A stretch of 64,000 bases of DNA from Solibacter sp039934035 (GTDB taxonomy: Bacteria; Acidobacteriota; Terriglobia; Bryobacterales; Bryobacteraceae): the NCBI GenBank assembly GCA_039934035.1, contig JBDTMZ010000050.1:74005-138004 (forward strand). The letters run 5' to 3'. A program made the translations under genes and the position numbers. The notes below the pieces were generated by a model. That model saw only the letters and a program-made list of their open reading frames with translations, made no database searches and was not told the DNA's origin. Positions 31,198 through 40,800 of the stretch are shown piece by piece; within the stretch, counting starts at the first letter, position 1; each line of letters begins with the position of its first letter.

Positions 31198-32685
31198 TCA
31201 GAGGGTCCGCAGGAACGCGATCAGCGCTTTGCGATCTTCCGCCCCGAGGTCGAGTCCGAATTCGTGCCCTTTGACGCCGCGATCCTTGCCATCGGGACCT
31301 GTGTAGCCGGTCGGCACATAATCCTTCGTCACGCGCTTGGGATCGAGCCAGTCTTCGAGCGTCGCGACCGACCCGTGATGTCCCAGCGGACTGCGGTACC
31401 AGACGCCTTTCAGCGAAGGCACTTTGTAGTAGCCGGTGCCCTTGCGGGTCGCGAGCGCGTACCGCGGGTCCGTGCCCAGCTTGACGCGCAGGATATCGAA
31501 GCGCCGGTCGTGATCGGCCGGAGCGTCGAAACTGTCCACCGGAATGAGCTTGTTGTTGGTGTAGAGCGGGGCCGTGTGGCAGGCTGCGCAGCCCGCTCGT
31601 TCGAAGACTGCCTTGCCGCGCGCCGAGAGAGCATCCGCCTTGTGCGGATTGGCGGGCGGCGTCAAGGAATACAGGTATTGCGTGAGCGCGAACAATTGTT
31701 CGTCGGTATAGCGCGCCGCGCCGCGGGTGGGCTTTTCGGCGTCGTCATCACCATAGCGCGCCAGCGCCATCGTATCCTGCACCAGCGCCGCGTACCGCAT
31801 GAGGTCGCCCGCACTGCGCTGCTGGACGATGCCCGTGTGGTCCAGGAAACGGCGCTCTTTCACGCCAATCAAATCGGGAATCTGCGGCGGCAGCACCATG
31901 CTGGTGAACGCGCGCGCCGTGACCCCCGCGGGTATGTTCTCGCCCGCCATCAGGAATTGATCGAGCGTCATGTCCCGGGTGGCGCGGTTGGGATCGCCGG
32001 GCACCCACGGCACTTCGAACTGCTTGGAGAAGCTCACCATGCGCGCCAGCAATTGCGCCGAACTGGCGGCATTCACGGCTTTGCGCAGCATCATGGCGCC
32101 CTGGCGATCACCGGGATTGTTGCCCTGCGCGCCCGGCACAATCGTGCCATCGGCGAACACGCGTGTGTGGCAGGTATTGCAGCCCATGGTGCCCAGTTCC
32201 ACCTGTCCCTTCCGCCGGATCACCCAGCGTGCAAACGGCACCGTGCCATCCTTGCCGTACGGCATCTTCCCGCGCTCGTAGAACTCCGGATCGCGCACAT
32301 CGCTGGCGCTGAAAAACACCGGTTGGAAGGAAATGGGCGCGTTGAATACCAACTCGCCTGCCGTGACCCAGTCCTCTTGCGTCTTGATGGCGGCGGGGTC
32401 GAACGCGACCTGCGGGTCCTGCTGGGCCAGCCACTCCTGATATCCGGCCGGCTCGCGCTTCGGATAATAGACGGGGTAGCTCCGGTAGATGGTGCGCGCG
32501 GGCAGTGCGTAGTAGGCCGACTCTGAAATGTGAATCGGCGAGTACTTCGGATTCGCCAGCGGCACTTCGAGGGCTTTGACATCCGCGGCGTTCCAGGTAC
32601 GCGGCACATCCGCGCCAAAACCGACCGAAGCCGTGATCAACAGCCAGGCGGCAGTCCGAATCTTCCCGCGAACCTCTGGTTTCAT
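31198..32685 (-). CDS. di-heme c-type cytochrome, cytochrome c peroxidase-like
   Basis: The protein has 495 residues with a signal peptide (AAWLLITASVGFGAD). There are two covalent heme sites, CNTCH at about residue 168 and CAACH at about 365, giving the two-domain plan of bacterial cytochrome c peroxidase/MauG-type proteins. The second domain is followed by KVPSLKGVWYRSPLGHHGS, the segment typical of that superfamily. Periplasmic. It is the last gene of a seven-gene minus-strand cluster (41133 down to 31198) and could accept electrons from periplasmic sugar oxidation. True peroxidase activity is not shown by the sequence. Confidence 0.85.
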   Translation of the reverse strand: MKPEVRGKIRTAAWLLITASVGFGADVPRTWNAADVKALEVPLANPKYSPIHISESAYYALPARTIYRSYPVYYPKREPAGYQEWLAQQDPQVAFDPAAIKTQEDWVTAGELVFNAPISFQPVFFSASDVRDPEFYERGKMPYGKDGTVPFARWVIRRKGQVELGTMGCNTCHTRVFADGTIVPGAQGNNPGDRQGAMMLRKAVNAASSAQLLARMVSFSKQFEVPWVPGDPNRATRDMTLDQFLMAGENIPAGVTARAFTSMVLPPQIPDLIGVKERRFLDHTGIVQQRSAGDLMRYAALVQDTMALARYGDDDAEKPTRGAARYTDEQLFALTQYLYSLTPPANPHKADALSARGKAVFERAGCAACHTAPLYTNNKLIPVDSFDAPADHDRRFDILRVKLGTDPRYALATRKGTGYYKVPSLKGVWYRSPLGHHGSVATLEDWLDPKRVTKDYVPTGYTGPDGKDRGVKGHEFGLDLGAEDRKALIAFLRTL

Positions 32686-32727
32686 GTGATTCTTATCGCC
32701 TGTGTCGGGACCGCCGATCCTCGGGGT

Positions 32728-33579
32728 TCAAGCCGCCGCGGGGGCGAAGTTCTGGCGCAGGAACTTGATCCCTTCGAACGCAATGTGTTCGGGAGTCGGT
32801 GCGAGATCGCGCCAGATGGCGGCCGACGCGGCCAGATCGCCGAGCGTGAAGGCGAAGCTCTCGATGGTCAGCCAGCCGTCGAAATGAATGTCGCGCAGCG
32901 CCTGGAAAATCCCGTTCCAATCCTGATGTCCCGTGCCCGGAATGCCGCGATCGTTTTCGCAGGCGTGCACATGCTGCAGCCGCTTGCCGATGGTACGGAT
33001 GGCACCCGGCACGCTCTTGTCTTCGATATTGCCGTGGAAGGTGTCGTAGAGCACGCCCACCGAGGGGTGGCCCACGGCATCGGTAATTTTCGCCAGATCG
33101 TCCGCCGTATTGAGGAAGTACGTCTCGAAGCGATTCAACGATTCCACGCCCATGGTGAGCCCGTATTCCACCAGCGCAGGGACCGCCGACTGATAACCTT
33201 CCACCGCCCACTTCCACTCATCATCGTTGCGGCGCCTGCCCGGCAGGTAGCCCACGGGACAGTACAGGGGGCCGGCGATGCTTTCCGCGCCCGCCTCCGC
33301 GGCAACCTTGATCACCTCGCGAAGATGCGCCTGCGTTTTCTTGCGCAAGCTTTCGTCCTCGCTGATGAGGCTGAGGCCGTCGATGAAGAAGGGGCAAACG
33401 CTCAGTGCCAGCCCGTTCTCTTCGGTGGCCTTGCGAATGTCCGCCGCGATGTAATCCGCGGGGCGGAGCATGGGGATCTGCACGCCGTCGAATCCATGCT
33501 CCTTAATCCTGGGGATGAGGGGCAAGTGCGAACGGTCGAACCCGACCGTCCAGATTAGGGTATTGACTCCGAATTTCAT
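32728..33579 (-). CDS. sugar phosphate isomerase/epimerase-type TIM barrel
   Basis: The protein has 283 residues. It has the AP-endonuclease-2/xylose-isomerase-like TIM-barrel fold with the metal ligands of D-tagatose/D-psicose 3-epimerase relatives: Glu in GVESLNR, Asp and His in YDTFHGN, His in HVHACEND, and Glu in LTIESF. It is cytoplasmic with no signal. In this cluster it sits beside a Gfo/Idh/MocA oxidoreductase and ThuA proteins, a combination seen in trehalose-utilisation and 3-keto-sugar pathways. Epimerisation of a keto-sugar is therefore a reasonable guess. It begins nine bases after the MFS gene ends. Confidence 0.8.
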   Translation of the reverse strand: MKFGVNTLIWTVGFDRSHLPLIPRIKEHGFDGVQIPMLRPADYIAADIRKATEENGLALSVCPFFIDGLSLISEDESLRKKTQAHLREVIKVAAEAGAESIAGPLYCPVGYLPGRRRNDDEWKWAVEGYQSAVPALVEYGLTMGVESLNRFETYFLNTADDLAKITDAVGHPSVGVLYDTFHGNIEDKSVPGAIRTIGKRLQHVHACENDRGIPGTGHQDWNGIFQALRDIHFDGWLTIESFAFTLGDLAASAAIWRDLAPTPEHIAFEGIKFLRQNFAPAAA

Positions 33580-33588
33580 GAAAAGTGT

Positions 33589-35190
33589 TTAGTCCCCTGG
33601 TACGCCTTCGGTCACCAGATGTTGAACCTGATAGCCTCCCTTGGCGCGGAAATACGCGATGAAGAAGAGGTAGCAGACCAGCATGGTGCAGGGCAGCACG
33701 GCGATTTTGCCGAGCGCCGCCTGCTTGGAATGTCCGTCGATGGTAGACAGCAATTGCAGTTGCGCGGGATCGGTGACCTGCGCGCGCAGCGTGGGGTCGA
33801 TGGCGGACGAATCACCGAACAGACCGGGCCGCGAAACCACCAGCTTGTTGGCGAGGTCGGGAGCCGCCTGCCGCAATTCGGTCACGGCCTGCTGATCCTG
33901 CACCATGCCGATGGCGGGGTTGCCGATGGTGCCTACGGAGATCATGCCCACACCGGCAATGGCGTTCAGCATCAGGGCGCCGCCGCGTGGATAGCGCTCG
34001 CTGACCACGCCGAGAGTGGTGGGCCAGAAGAACGTTTTGCCGAAGCCGTAGAAGGTAGCGGCCGCGAACAGCGCCAGGGGCGCCGCCGGCGACGACAGCC
34101 ACATCAGGCCGATAGCCGCAATTCCAGAGCACACCGCGAGCAGGCCGAGCGGTCCGATCTTATGGATTACAGGCCCGGCGAAGAAGCGCAACACGAACAT
34201 GATCAGCGACGTCCACACCAGGAACATCGTGCCCAGGGTGGCGCTGCCCAGAACGCTGTGCATGATGTCCGCGATCCAGCTATCCGTGCCGAGTTCGGTG
34301 GTGGCGAGCAGCACCATCACCAGCAGCAGGAGCACAAAGATCGGTTGGCCGAAACTCTTCACGTACGTCGCAAAGAGCAGGGCCGGAACCAGGGCGATGC
34401 CGAGTTGTGTGGTGAGGCTCCAGGTGGGCACGCCGGCGATCAGCAGAATCTGATTGAGACCCGCCACCAGGAAGAACGACACGATGTAGCAGCTTCCCGC
34501 GCCGAATTCCTTGAGCATGTCGAAGTACGGCACTTTGGCCGCGACCCGCTCCTGCACCGGGAATTTCTGCCCCAGCATCATGAAGCCGTAGGCCAGCGTG
34601 GGCACGAGCACCAGACCCATTTGCCACTGCCACGCACGTCCCGGCAGGCTCGAGGTGTTGATGTTGTTGAACGCCATGGAGAGCAGGCCGCCGAGCACCA
34701 GTCCGCCGGGCCAGCCGGCGTGTAGCATGTTGAAGTATTTTGCCTTCTCGCGCGGGAACAGCGTGGCGGTCACCGGATTGACCACGGCTTCCACCGTGCC
34801 GTTCCCCAGAGCGAAGATAAACGTCCCGATGTAGAGCAGAGTGAAGCCGGCCTTATGACCAGCCGCAACGGCTTCGGGGCTTGCCCCCGCACCAGCCAGC
34901 ATCAACGGCGCCGCCAGCGTGACCACAGCCGACAGTACGTGAAGGGAAAACGCGATCGCCATGGACTTTCCATTGCCCAGACGATCGATGATCAGGCTGA
35001 AGAGAATGATCGAAATCGCAAACGGAAACAGTCCGGCGCCTTGCAGATAGCCGATCTGTTCGGACGTCAATTGAAACTCGGTGCGCCAGTTCTCGAGAAT
35101 CGAGCCGCGCACGGCGAAACCAAATGCCGTGGCGACCAGAGATACGATGCAGCCGGTGAACAGCCTGGAACGGTTGACGGTCTGTACCAT
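33589..35190 (-). CDS. MFS transporter (sugar-type)
   Basis: The protein has 533 residues with about twelve or more membrane segments. The N-terminal half has RGSILENWRTEFQLT and IIDRLGNGKSMA (the loop 2-3 motif). The domain halves are separated by a central loop (KFPVQERVAAKVPYFD). It is longer than usual for MFS proteins because of a 60-residue loop before the last segments. Start 35190 has GGAG upstream. Its position between the isomerase and a ThuA protein suggests uptake of a sugar or sugar acid oxidised in the periplasm. Confidence 0.85.
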   Translation of the reverse strand: MVQTVNRSRLFTGCIVSLVATAFGFAVRGSILENWRTEFQLTSEQIGYLQGAGLFPFAISIILFSLIIDRLGNGKSMAIAFSLHVLSAVVTLAAPLMLAGAGASPEAVAAGHKAGFTLLYIGTFIFALGNGTVEAVVNPVTATLFPREKAKYFNMLHAGWPGGLVLGGLLSMAFNNINTSSLPGRAWQWQMGLVLVPTLAYGFMMLGQKFPVQERVAAKVPYFDMLKEFGAGSCYIVSFFLVAGLNQILLIAGVPTWSLTTQLGIALVPALLFATYVKSFGQPIFVLLLLVMVLLATTELGTDSWIADIMHSVLGSATLGTMFLVWTSLIMFVLRFFAGPVIHKIGPLGLLAVCSGIAAIGLMWLSSPAAPLALFAAATFYGFGKTFFWPTTLGVVSERYPRGGALMLNAIAGVGMISVGTIGNPAIGMVQDQQAVTELRQAAPDLANKLVVSRPGLFGDSSAIDPTLRAQVTDPAQLQLLSTIDGHSKQAALGKIAVLPCTMLVCYLFFIAYFRAKGGYQVQHLVTEGVPGD

Positions 35191-35205
35191 AAAAATTGCT
35201 CCTGA

Positions 35206-36006
35206 TTACTTGGCGAACGGGAATGCGAATGCCGCGGCCAGGCGGCGTTCCGGCCTGTTTTCCAGCATCATCGCCTGGGCCTTCTGCGCGGGCGCCGCCC
35301 AATAGATTGCGTTGCGGACAAGGCGCTGGAACATGGGGTGCCCCCAGACGCGCTGATCGTGGCCATACGCGGTGTAGAACACGCGGCCCTTGCCGTGCAT
35401 GCGCGTCCACGTCCACGGCTCGCGCCCGGTTTCGTCGACACGCTCCATAATTACGGTGCGGTCATTGTTGTGCTTGGTGTGGACGTAGGTTTCGTCCCAC
35501 ACGTTGAACGGCTGGATGCCGAGCATCAACTGCGAGTCGGGCTTGGTGATTTCGGCGACGAACTCACCGGTCTTGTGCTTCTGGAACTGTGCGCCCACCA
35601 TCGCAATATACTGGGGCGAGTTCTGGAAGCAGAACGAAGCGCAATGCAGCGGGAGGAAGCCTTTGCCGCTGGCCACGAAATCGAGCAACGCCTTTTCCTG
35701 ATCGGGCTCGATCTTGTCGTGATTGGCGTAGATGATCAGCTCATCGAATTTCGCCAGGTTGGCTTCGTTCAGATCTTTCGGGTCGGTGGAGTAAGTGAAA
35801 TGGAACGGCTCCGAAGCCAGTGCCTGCGCCAGCATCGGTTCGTAGGTGTTCGATACGTGATGCTGCGCATTGTGGCCCAGGAAGAGAATTTCGAGTTTCT
35901 TTTGCGCGACGGCGGGGGCAGGCGCGGGCGCCTGTTGGCCGATCATCGGCACGATGCTCAATGCGACGCCCGCGAGGGCGGCGGCGGCCAGGAAATAGTT
36001 CTTCAT
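35206..36006 (-). CDS. secreted ThuA-like protein
   Basis: The protein has 266 residues with a signal peptide (LAAAALAGVALSIVPMIGQ). The ThuA (trehalose-utilisation) fold is a class I glutamine-amidotransferase-like domain recognised by LEILFLGHNAQHH, FDELIIYANHD, GKGFLPLHCASFCF, WDETYVHTKHN and GRVFYTAYGHD. The catalytic Cys of amidotransferases is not in its usual place. The biochemical role of ThuA domains is unresolved, but they accompany sugar oxidation genes. The same domain forms the N-terminus of the 1077-residue protein in this cluster. GGAG precedes the start. Confidence 0.85.
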   Translation of the reverse strand: MKNYFLAAAALAGVALSIVPMIGQQAPAPAPAVAQKKLEILFLGHNAQHHVSNTYEPMLAQALASEPFHFTYSTDPKDLNEANLAKFDELIIYANHDKIEPDQEKALLDFVASGKGFLPLHCASFCFQNSPQYIAMVGAQFQKHKTGEFVAEITKPDSQLMLGIQPFNVWDETYVHTKHNNDRTVIMERVDETGREPWTWTRMHGKGRVFYTAYGHDQRVWGHPMFQRLVRNAIYWAAPAQKAQAMMLENRPERRLAAAFAFPFAK

Positions 36007-36009
36007 CGC

Positions 36010-37131
36010 TTATGCTCCTTTTGCTTCCGCTCGAAAATCCGGCAGCGCCACTTTCCGCCCGTCCTGCATGGCGGATTCGTGTGCGCAGATGCCGGCACAG
36101 GTCCAATTCACTGACTGATAGACATCGGGAAACGAGGCGCGGCCCTCGATGATACTGGAAACGAACTCGTTCACCAGATGGGGGTGCGAGCCGCCATGGC
36201 CGCCGCCCTGGGTGAACGAAAGGTGGGCGTTCTCCGCATCGTACACGCCCTTGGTGGTGAAGCGCTGGATCGCTTCCGGGAGCAGGCGCGCGTAGTCCGG
36301 CACGGTGACGCGCTCGGGCTTTTCGCCCACGTGAATCACGGGCTCTTCGTTTTCAATCTGCGCCCATTCGAAGGCCGTCTTATCGCCGTATACGTCGAAG
36401 CTCTCCACGTATTGACGAGCCGTCTCGAACAGCGAGCGCGTGACTTCAAACGCCAACTGCTGATTGCGCACTTTGAAAAGCGCGCTCTCGACCGCGAAGG
36501 GCGAGCCGTACTTGGCGATCAGGCGATCTTCGATGCGTCCGGAGCCGAAGCACGACACGTACTCCGCCTCTCCGCGCACCAGCGCCAGGCACGGGCTGAC
36601 GGCATGCGTGGCGTAGTGCATCGGCGGCAGGCCTTCCCAATATCCCGGCCAGCCCGCCATTTCCTGCTGATGGGCGCCGCGCATAAATTGGATGCGGCCC
36701 AGTTTGCCGCTATCGCGCAGCTCGCGCACAAACAGGAACTCGCGCGTATAGATGGCGGTTTCCATCATCATGTAGTTGCGGCGCGCGGCATTGGCCGCCT
36801 GCACAATCTGGCGGCACTCTTCCACCGAAGTCGCCGCGGGCACCGTGCAGGCCACATGCTTGCCCGCGTTCAACGCAGCGACGCTCTGCGGCGCGTGCAG
36901 GTGGATCGGCGAATTGATGTGGACCGCGTCCACCGCGGGGTCTTTGAGCAGTTCTTCAAAGCTCGTGAAACGACGCTCGACTTTGTACTGATTGCCCACT
37001 TCGTCGAGCTTGGATTGCGTACGCTGGCAGATGGCGTACATGTTGGTGTTCGGATGGTTCTGGTAAATCGGAATGAACTCCGCGCCGAATCCGAGCCCTA
37101 CAATCGCGATGTTAATCTTCTTTGCACTCAC
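36010..37131 (-). CDS. Gfo/Idh/MocA-family oxidoreductase
   Basis: The protein has 373 residues from GTG 37131 with GGGAG upstream. The N-terminal Rossmann fold has NIAIVGLGFGAEF; the NAD-binding region continues with HINSPIHLHAPQ and GKHVACTVPAATS. The C-terminal substrate domain ends in NWTCAGICAHESAMQDG. The usual E-K-P motif is replaced here by T-V-P. No signal peptide is visible, so it is cytosolic. Members oxidise or reduce sugars and inositols. Clustering with ThuA and the isomerase favours a sugar C3 oxidation or reduction step. Confidence 0.88.
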   Translation of the reverse strand: MSAKKINIAIVGLGFGAEFIPIYQNHPNTNMYAICQRTQSKLDEVGNQYKVERRFTSFEELLKDPAVDAVHINSPIHLHAPQSVAALNAGKHVACTVPAATSVEECRQIVQAANAARRNYMMMETAIYTREFLFVRELRDSGKLGRIQFMRGAHQQEMAGWPGYWEGLPPMHYATHAVSPCLALVRGEAEYVSCFGSGRIEDRLIAKYGSPFAVESALFKVRNQQLAFEVTRSLFETARQYVESFDVYGDKTAFEWAQIENEEPVIHVGEKPERVTVPDYARLLPEAIQRFTTKGVYDAENAHLSFTQGGGHGGSHPHLVNEFVSSIIEGRASFPDVYQSVNWTCAGICAHESAMQDGRKVALPDFRAEAKGA

Positions 37132-37149
37132 AGGTTCTCTCCCGGCTCC

Positions 37150-37881
37150 CTATTCCGTGAACGTGAAATCGCTCTTGCTGCCGACTTTGATTTTCTTTTC
37201 CTGGGCGCCGAACTTTTCGTGCCAGGCTTCCAGCGTGTAGATTCCGGCGGGGAGTCCCTTGATAGTGAACGTGCCGTCGGCGCCCGTGATCGCGTAGTAG
37301 GGGTTGGAAACGACGTTGGCGTAGACGCGCATCCACGGGTGAATGTTGCACATCAGCACTACTCCGATTTCCGGCTTCGCAAACGTCGCCACCTTGGGCG
37401 GCGCTTTCGGCAACTGCGACACGTTGAAGGTCGCGTTGGATTCGGCCATCACGTGCACGTTGTGATTCATGGGATCGCTGTTGGCGATTTCGATCGGCTG
37501 GTTGACCATCGCCACCACCACGTGGGGCTCGAACATGCAGCCCGCCTGATTGATCTTGACGGCCTCCGTGGGAGCAGGAAACGTCTTGCCCGCCAGGCCG
37601 GGACCCGATTTCACGTACACCAGCACGTTCTGCAGCGAATTGTCCTGGTTCAGGATGACTTCGGGCGAGGGCAGGCCATCCGGATGGGCCTTCGCGCACG
37701 CGGCATTCGCGTCCATCTGAATGCGGCGGACGGTGGGTTTCGACCCGCTGAAAATCACCTTTCCCGTGATGACGTCGGCAGCCACCGCCGGGGCTTGAGC
37801 GTTCCCCACCTGCGGCGTTTGCATCAGCAAAACGGCCGCGGCCGGAACCACGAGAAGAGATACACAAAGTTTAGGGTTCAT
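37150..37881 (-). CDS. exported cupredoxin-like protein with carboxypeptidase-regulatory-like domain
   Basis: The protein has 243 residues with a signal peptide (residues 1-29). The middle has EIANSDPMNHNVHV and, after about 45 residues, VLMCNIHPWMRVY. That is the His ... Cys-x2-His-x2-Met order of a type 1 copper site. The C-terminal 50 residues (GADGTFTIKGLPAGIYTLEAW) are a carboxypeptidase-regulatory-like beta-sandwich. It could carry electrons in the periplasm between the oxidoreductases and the di-heme cytochrome of this cluster. It is preceded by AGGA at the right distance. Confidence 0.75.
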   Translation of the reverse strand: MNPKLCVSLLVVPAAAVLLMQTPQVGNAQAPAVAADVITGKVIFSGSKPTVRRIQMDANAACAKAHPDGLPSPEVILNQDNSLQNVLVYVKSGPGLAGKTFPAPTEAVKINQAGCMFEPHVVVAMVNQPIEIANSDPMNHNVHVMAESNATFNVSQLPKAPPKVATFAKPEIGVVLMCNIHPWMRVYANVVSNPYYAITGADGTFTIKGLPAGIYTLEAWHEKFGAQEKKIKVGSKSDFTFTE

Positions 37882-37899
37882 AGAGATCCTGAGTGATGG

Positions 37900-40800
37900 C
37901 TACGGAGCGACCTTCATCATGCCCTGCATGGTTTTCCAGTGGCCAGGGAACGTGCACAAATACGGATAGTCCCCTGCGGTGGTGGGCGCGATGAATTCCA
38001 GCGTGCCCTTCTGGCCGGCCTCCACCATATTCGTCCAAACCAGAACATCCTGGCTGGGAGGAATGTAGCTGCGCTCGGCGGCGTCCGTGGCCTTCGCCAT
38101 GATGTTGACGAGTTCGCCGACTTCTTCCACCGATCCCGGACGCACGTATACGAGGTTGTGCGGCATCTCGTCCTTGTTGGTCAGAATGATCCGGACATAG
38201 GCGCCGGGCTTCACGGTGAAGGTCTTGACGGAATACGTCATGTCTTCGGGTACGGTGTTGATTTCGATGATGGTCGGCGGGCCTGCTGGAGCAGCGCCGC
38301 CGCGTCCGCCGGCTGGTGCTCCCACCTGTCCGAAATTGGCGCCGCCGCGAGCGTTGCCGCCACCGCCGCGGAATCCGGCGGTGGGCGGTGGGGGACGCGT
38401 GATCGGTCCTACGATGTCCTCGACATACGCGTGGAGCAGTTTCTCGCCCACCGGTGCCATCGATTGCCCGACCATGCGTTGATTGCCTCCGCCGGCCGGT
38501 ACCACTGCGCTCTGCGGAGTCTGTTCTTCCTTGGCGATCCGGTCGGCCAGCGTCCGGAAGGGCGCGGCGCCGAGATCAGCCGTGTATGCCTTGAAGAAGC
38601 CGGCCCGGTGGCGCGCGGCGCCATCGTAGACGGCCTGCGACAGCCACTCGTCCTTCTCCACCGAGGCCTGCTTGGATGCCTGATAGAGCAGCGCGCCGAT
38701 TTCATCCGAAGGAGTCAGATCTGCCAGCAGCAACAGCGCGGCCAGCCGCGTGTAGGCGTCGCGATCGTTCAGCAGTCCGGCAGCCTGCACTTCCTTGAGC
38801 GTCGCCGCGTTCGCCGGCAGTACCTGCACCGCGGCCTTGCGCACCGCCGCCGCCGGATGGCGCATCGCTTCCACCGCCGCCGCCGAGGCCGCCGTGTTGG
38901 ACCCATCGATCATGCCGAGACCGGAGAGCGTCCACAGCGCATGCAGCGCCGCCGGATTCATCCCCATATCGTCGACCGTCTTGTTCTTGACCAGGGCGAT
39001 GAGTTGCCCGGCCACGTCCCGATTCCCGCGCTCCACCAGCAGGCGCTGCGCGTGCATGCGCCAGCCGAGATTGTCGTTGGAGAGCGCCGAGACCAGCTCC
39101 GCCGGACGGTCTTTACTCAGCGAGAGAGACTTCTGCGCCGGAGCGCCCGTGTACACCACGCGATAGATGCGGCCGTGCGTCTGGTCGCGCAGCGGATTGA
39201 TGTAGGCGTTGCCCTTGCCGTTCTGGAAGCCGGACGGAGTCGGGTTGTGCTGAATCACGAAATTGTAGAAGTCGCTGATCCAGACGTTGCCATCCGGACC
39301 CACTTCGGAGACCACGGGCGCAAACCACTCGTCGGAGTTCGACACCAGGTTGAACCCGTCCTTCTCGTCGTAGCCAGCGCCGTTCTTGTCCAGAATGGCC
39401 ATGTGGACCAGGCGTCCGGTGGGCTCGTTCACAAACGCGATGCGGTTCCAGAACTCTTTCGGGTAGACACGCGCCGTGTACAGGTTGAAGCCCGCGGCGG
39501 CGGTGTACCCGCCATGCACATCGACCTGGCGCACTCCCGAACTGATGGGCGCGAACGCGTAGTGGCCGTCGATCTTGCGGCTGCCGGCGCGTTGCGGAAG
39601 ACCCTTCACGTCGGCCGAGTATTTATTCGGAATTCCCACGTAAACCGAGTGCGTATTGTTGGCGGTGGAACCGAAAATGTCGAACGTTTCAGAGAGTCCG
39701 AGGCCCCAGGTATTGTTACTGAACGAAGCCACCAGTTCGAGCTTGGTGCCGTCCGTCTTCATGCGCCACACGCCTTGCAGGAAATTCAGCGTGGCTTCGC
39801 CGCTCTGTCCCTGGAAGCCGCTGTAGCCCACGGAACCCCAAATGCGATTGTCATAGCCCCAGCGCAGATTGCTCGGCCCGGAGTGGGTATCGCGGATGCC
39901 CCATCCGGTGTTCAGCACCTGGCGCACGTCGGCCTTGCCATCGCCATCCGTGTCTTTGAAGTACAGCATTTCCGGCACCTGCGCGACAATCACGCCGCCG
40001 TTGTAAAAGCAGAGTCCGGTGGGAATGTTCAGGCCCTCGGCGAAGACCGTGAACTTGTCCGCCTTGCCGTCGCCATCGGTATCTTCCAGAATCTTGATGC
40101 GGTCGCGACCCGGTACGCCGGGGTGAATTTCGTTCGGGTAATCCACCGACTCCAGGACCCAGAGACGTCCGCGCTCGTCCCAGTTCATGGAGATCGGCTT
40201 GATCACGTCGGGTTCGGAAGCGAAGAGTTTCAGCTCGAAACCCGCGGGAAGCTGCGCCAGCTTCATGGAGTCCGCAGGCGAGAGCGGCACCTGATACTTG
40301 GGCGGCGGATTGCGGCGCTCATAGTTCGGCACGTAGCTGCTGGAGCGGCGAATCACGCTCGGCACTTCGAGCTTTTCCCACTCCGCGCGCACGGCATCGC
40401 CGGCAGTCCACAGCAGCGCATTGTGCAGCAGGGTTTGGAAATCTTCCTTCTTCCAGGTCTTGGCATCGTGGCCGTAGGCGGTATAGAACACGCGGCCTCG
40501 GCCCTGCGTGCGTACCCAGGTCACCGGCTCTTTGGCGGCCCCCTCGGCGCGCTCCATCAGCACGGTGCGGTCGCCCGACAGTTCCTTGTGGACGTACGTT
40601 TCATCGGCGGCCTCGAAGGCTGTGACGCCCAGAGTCACCGGATGCTGCGCCTGCAGAATGTTGGCGGTGAAGGTAGCGGTGCCTTTACGATCCAGACGGC
40701 CGCCGATCAGCTTGGCGTACACAGTGGAGCGCGGAAAGCTTTCGGCCGCATGGTGAATGGCCATCAGGCCCTTCCCGTTGTTCACAAAATCGTTGACCGC

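Noticed and set aside
36178..37896. A 572-codon plus-strand open frame
   Set aside because: It is antisense to the Gfo/Idh/MocA and cupredoxin genes; its composition is His/Arg-rich and meaningless.
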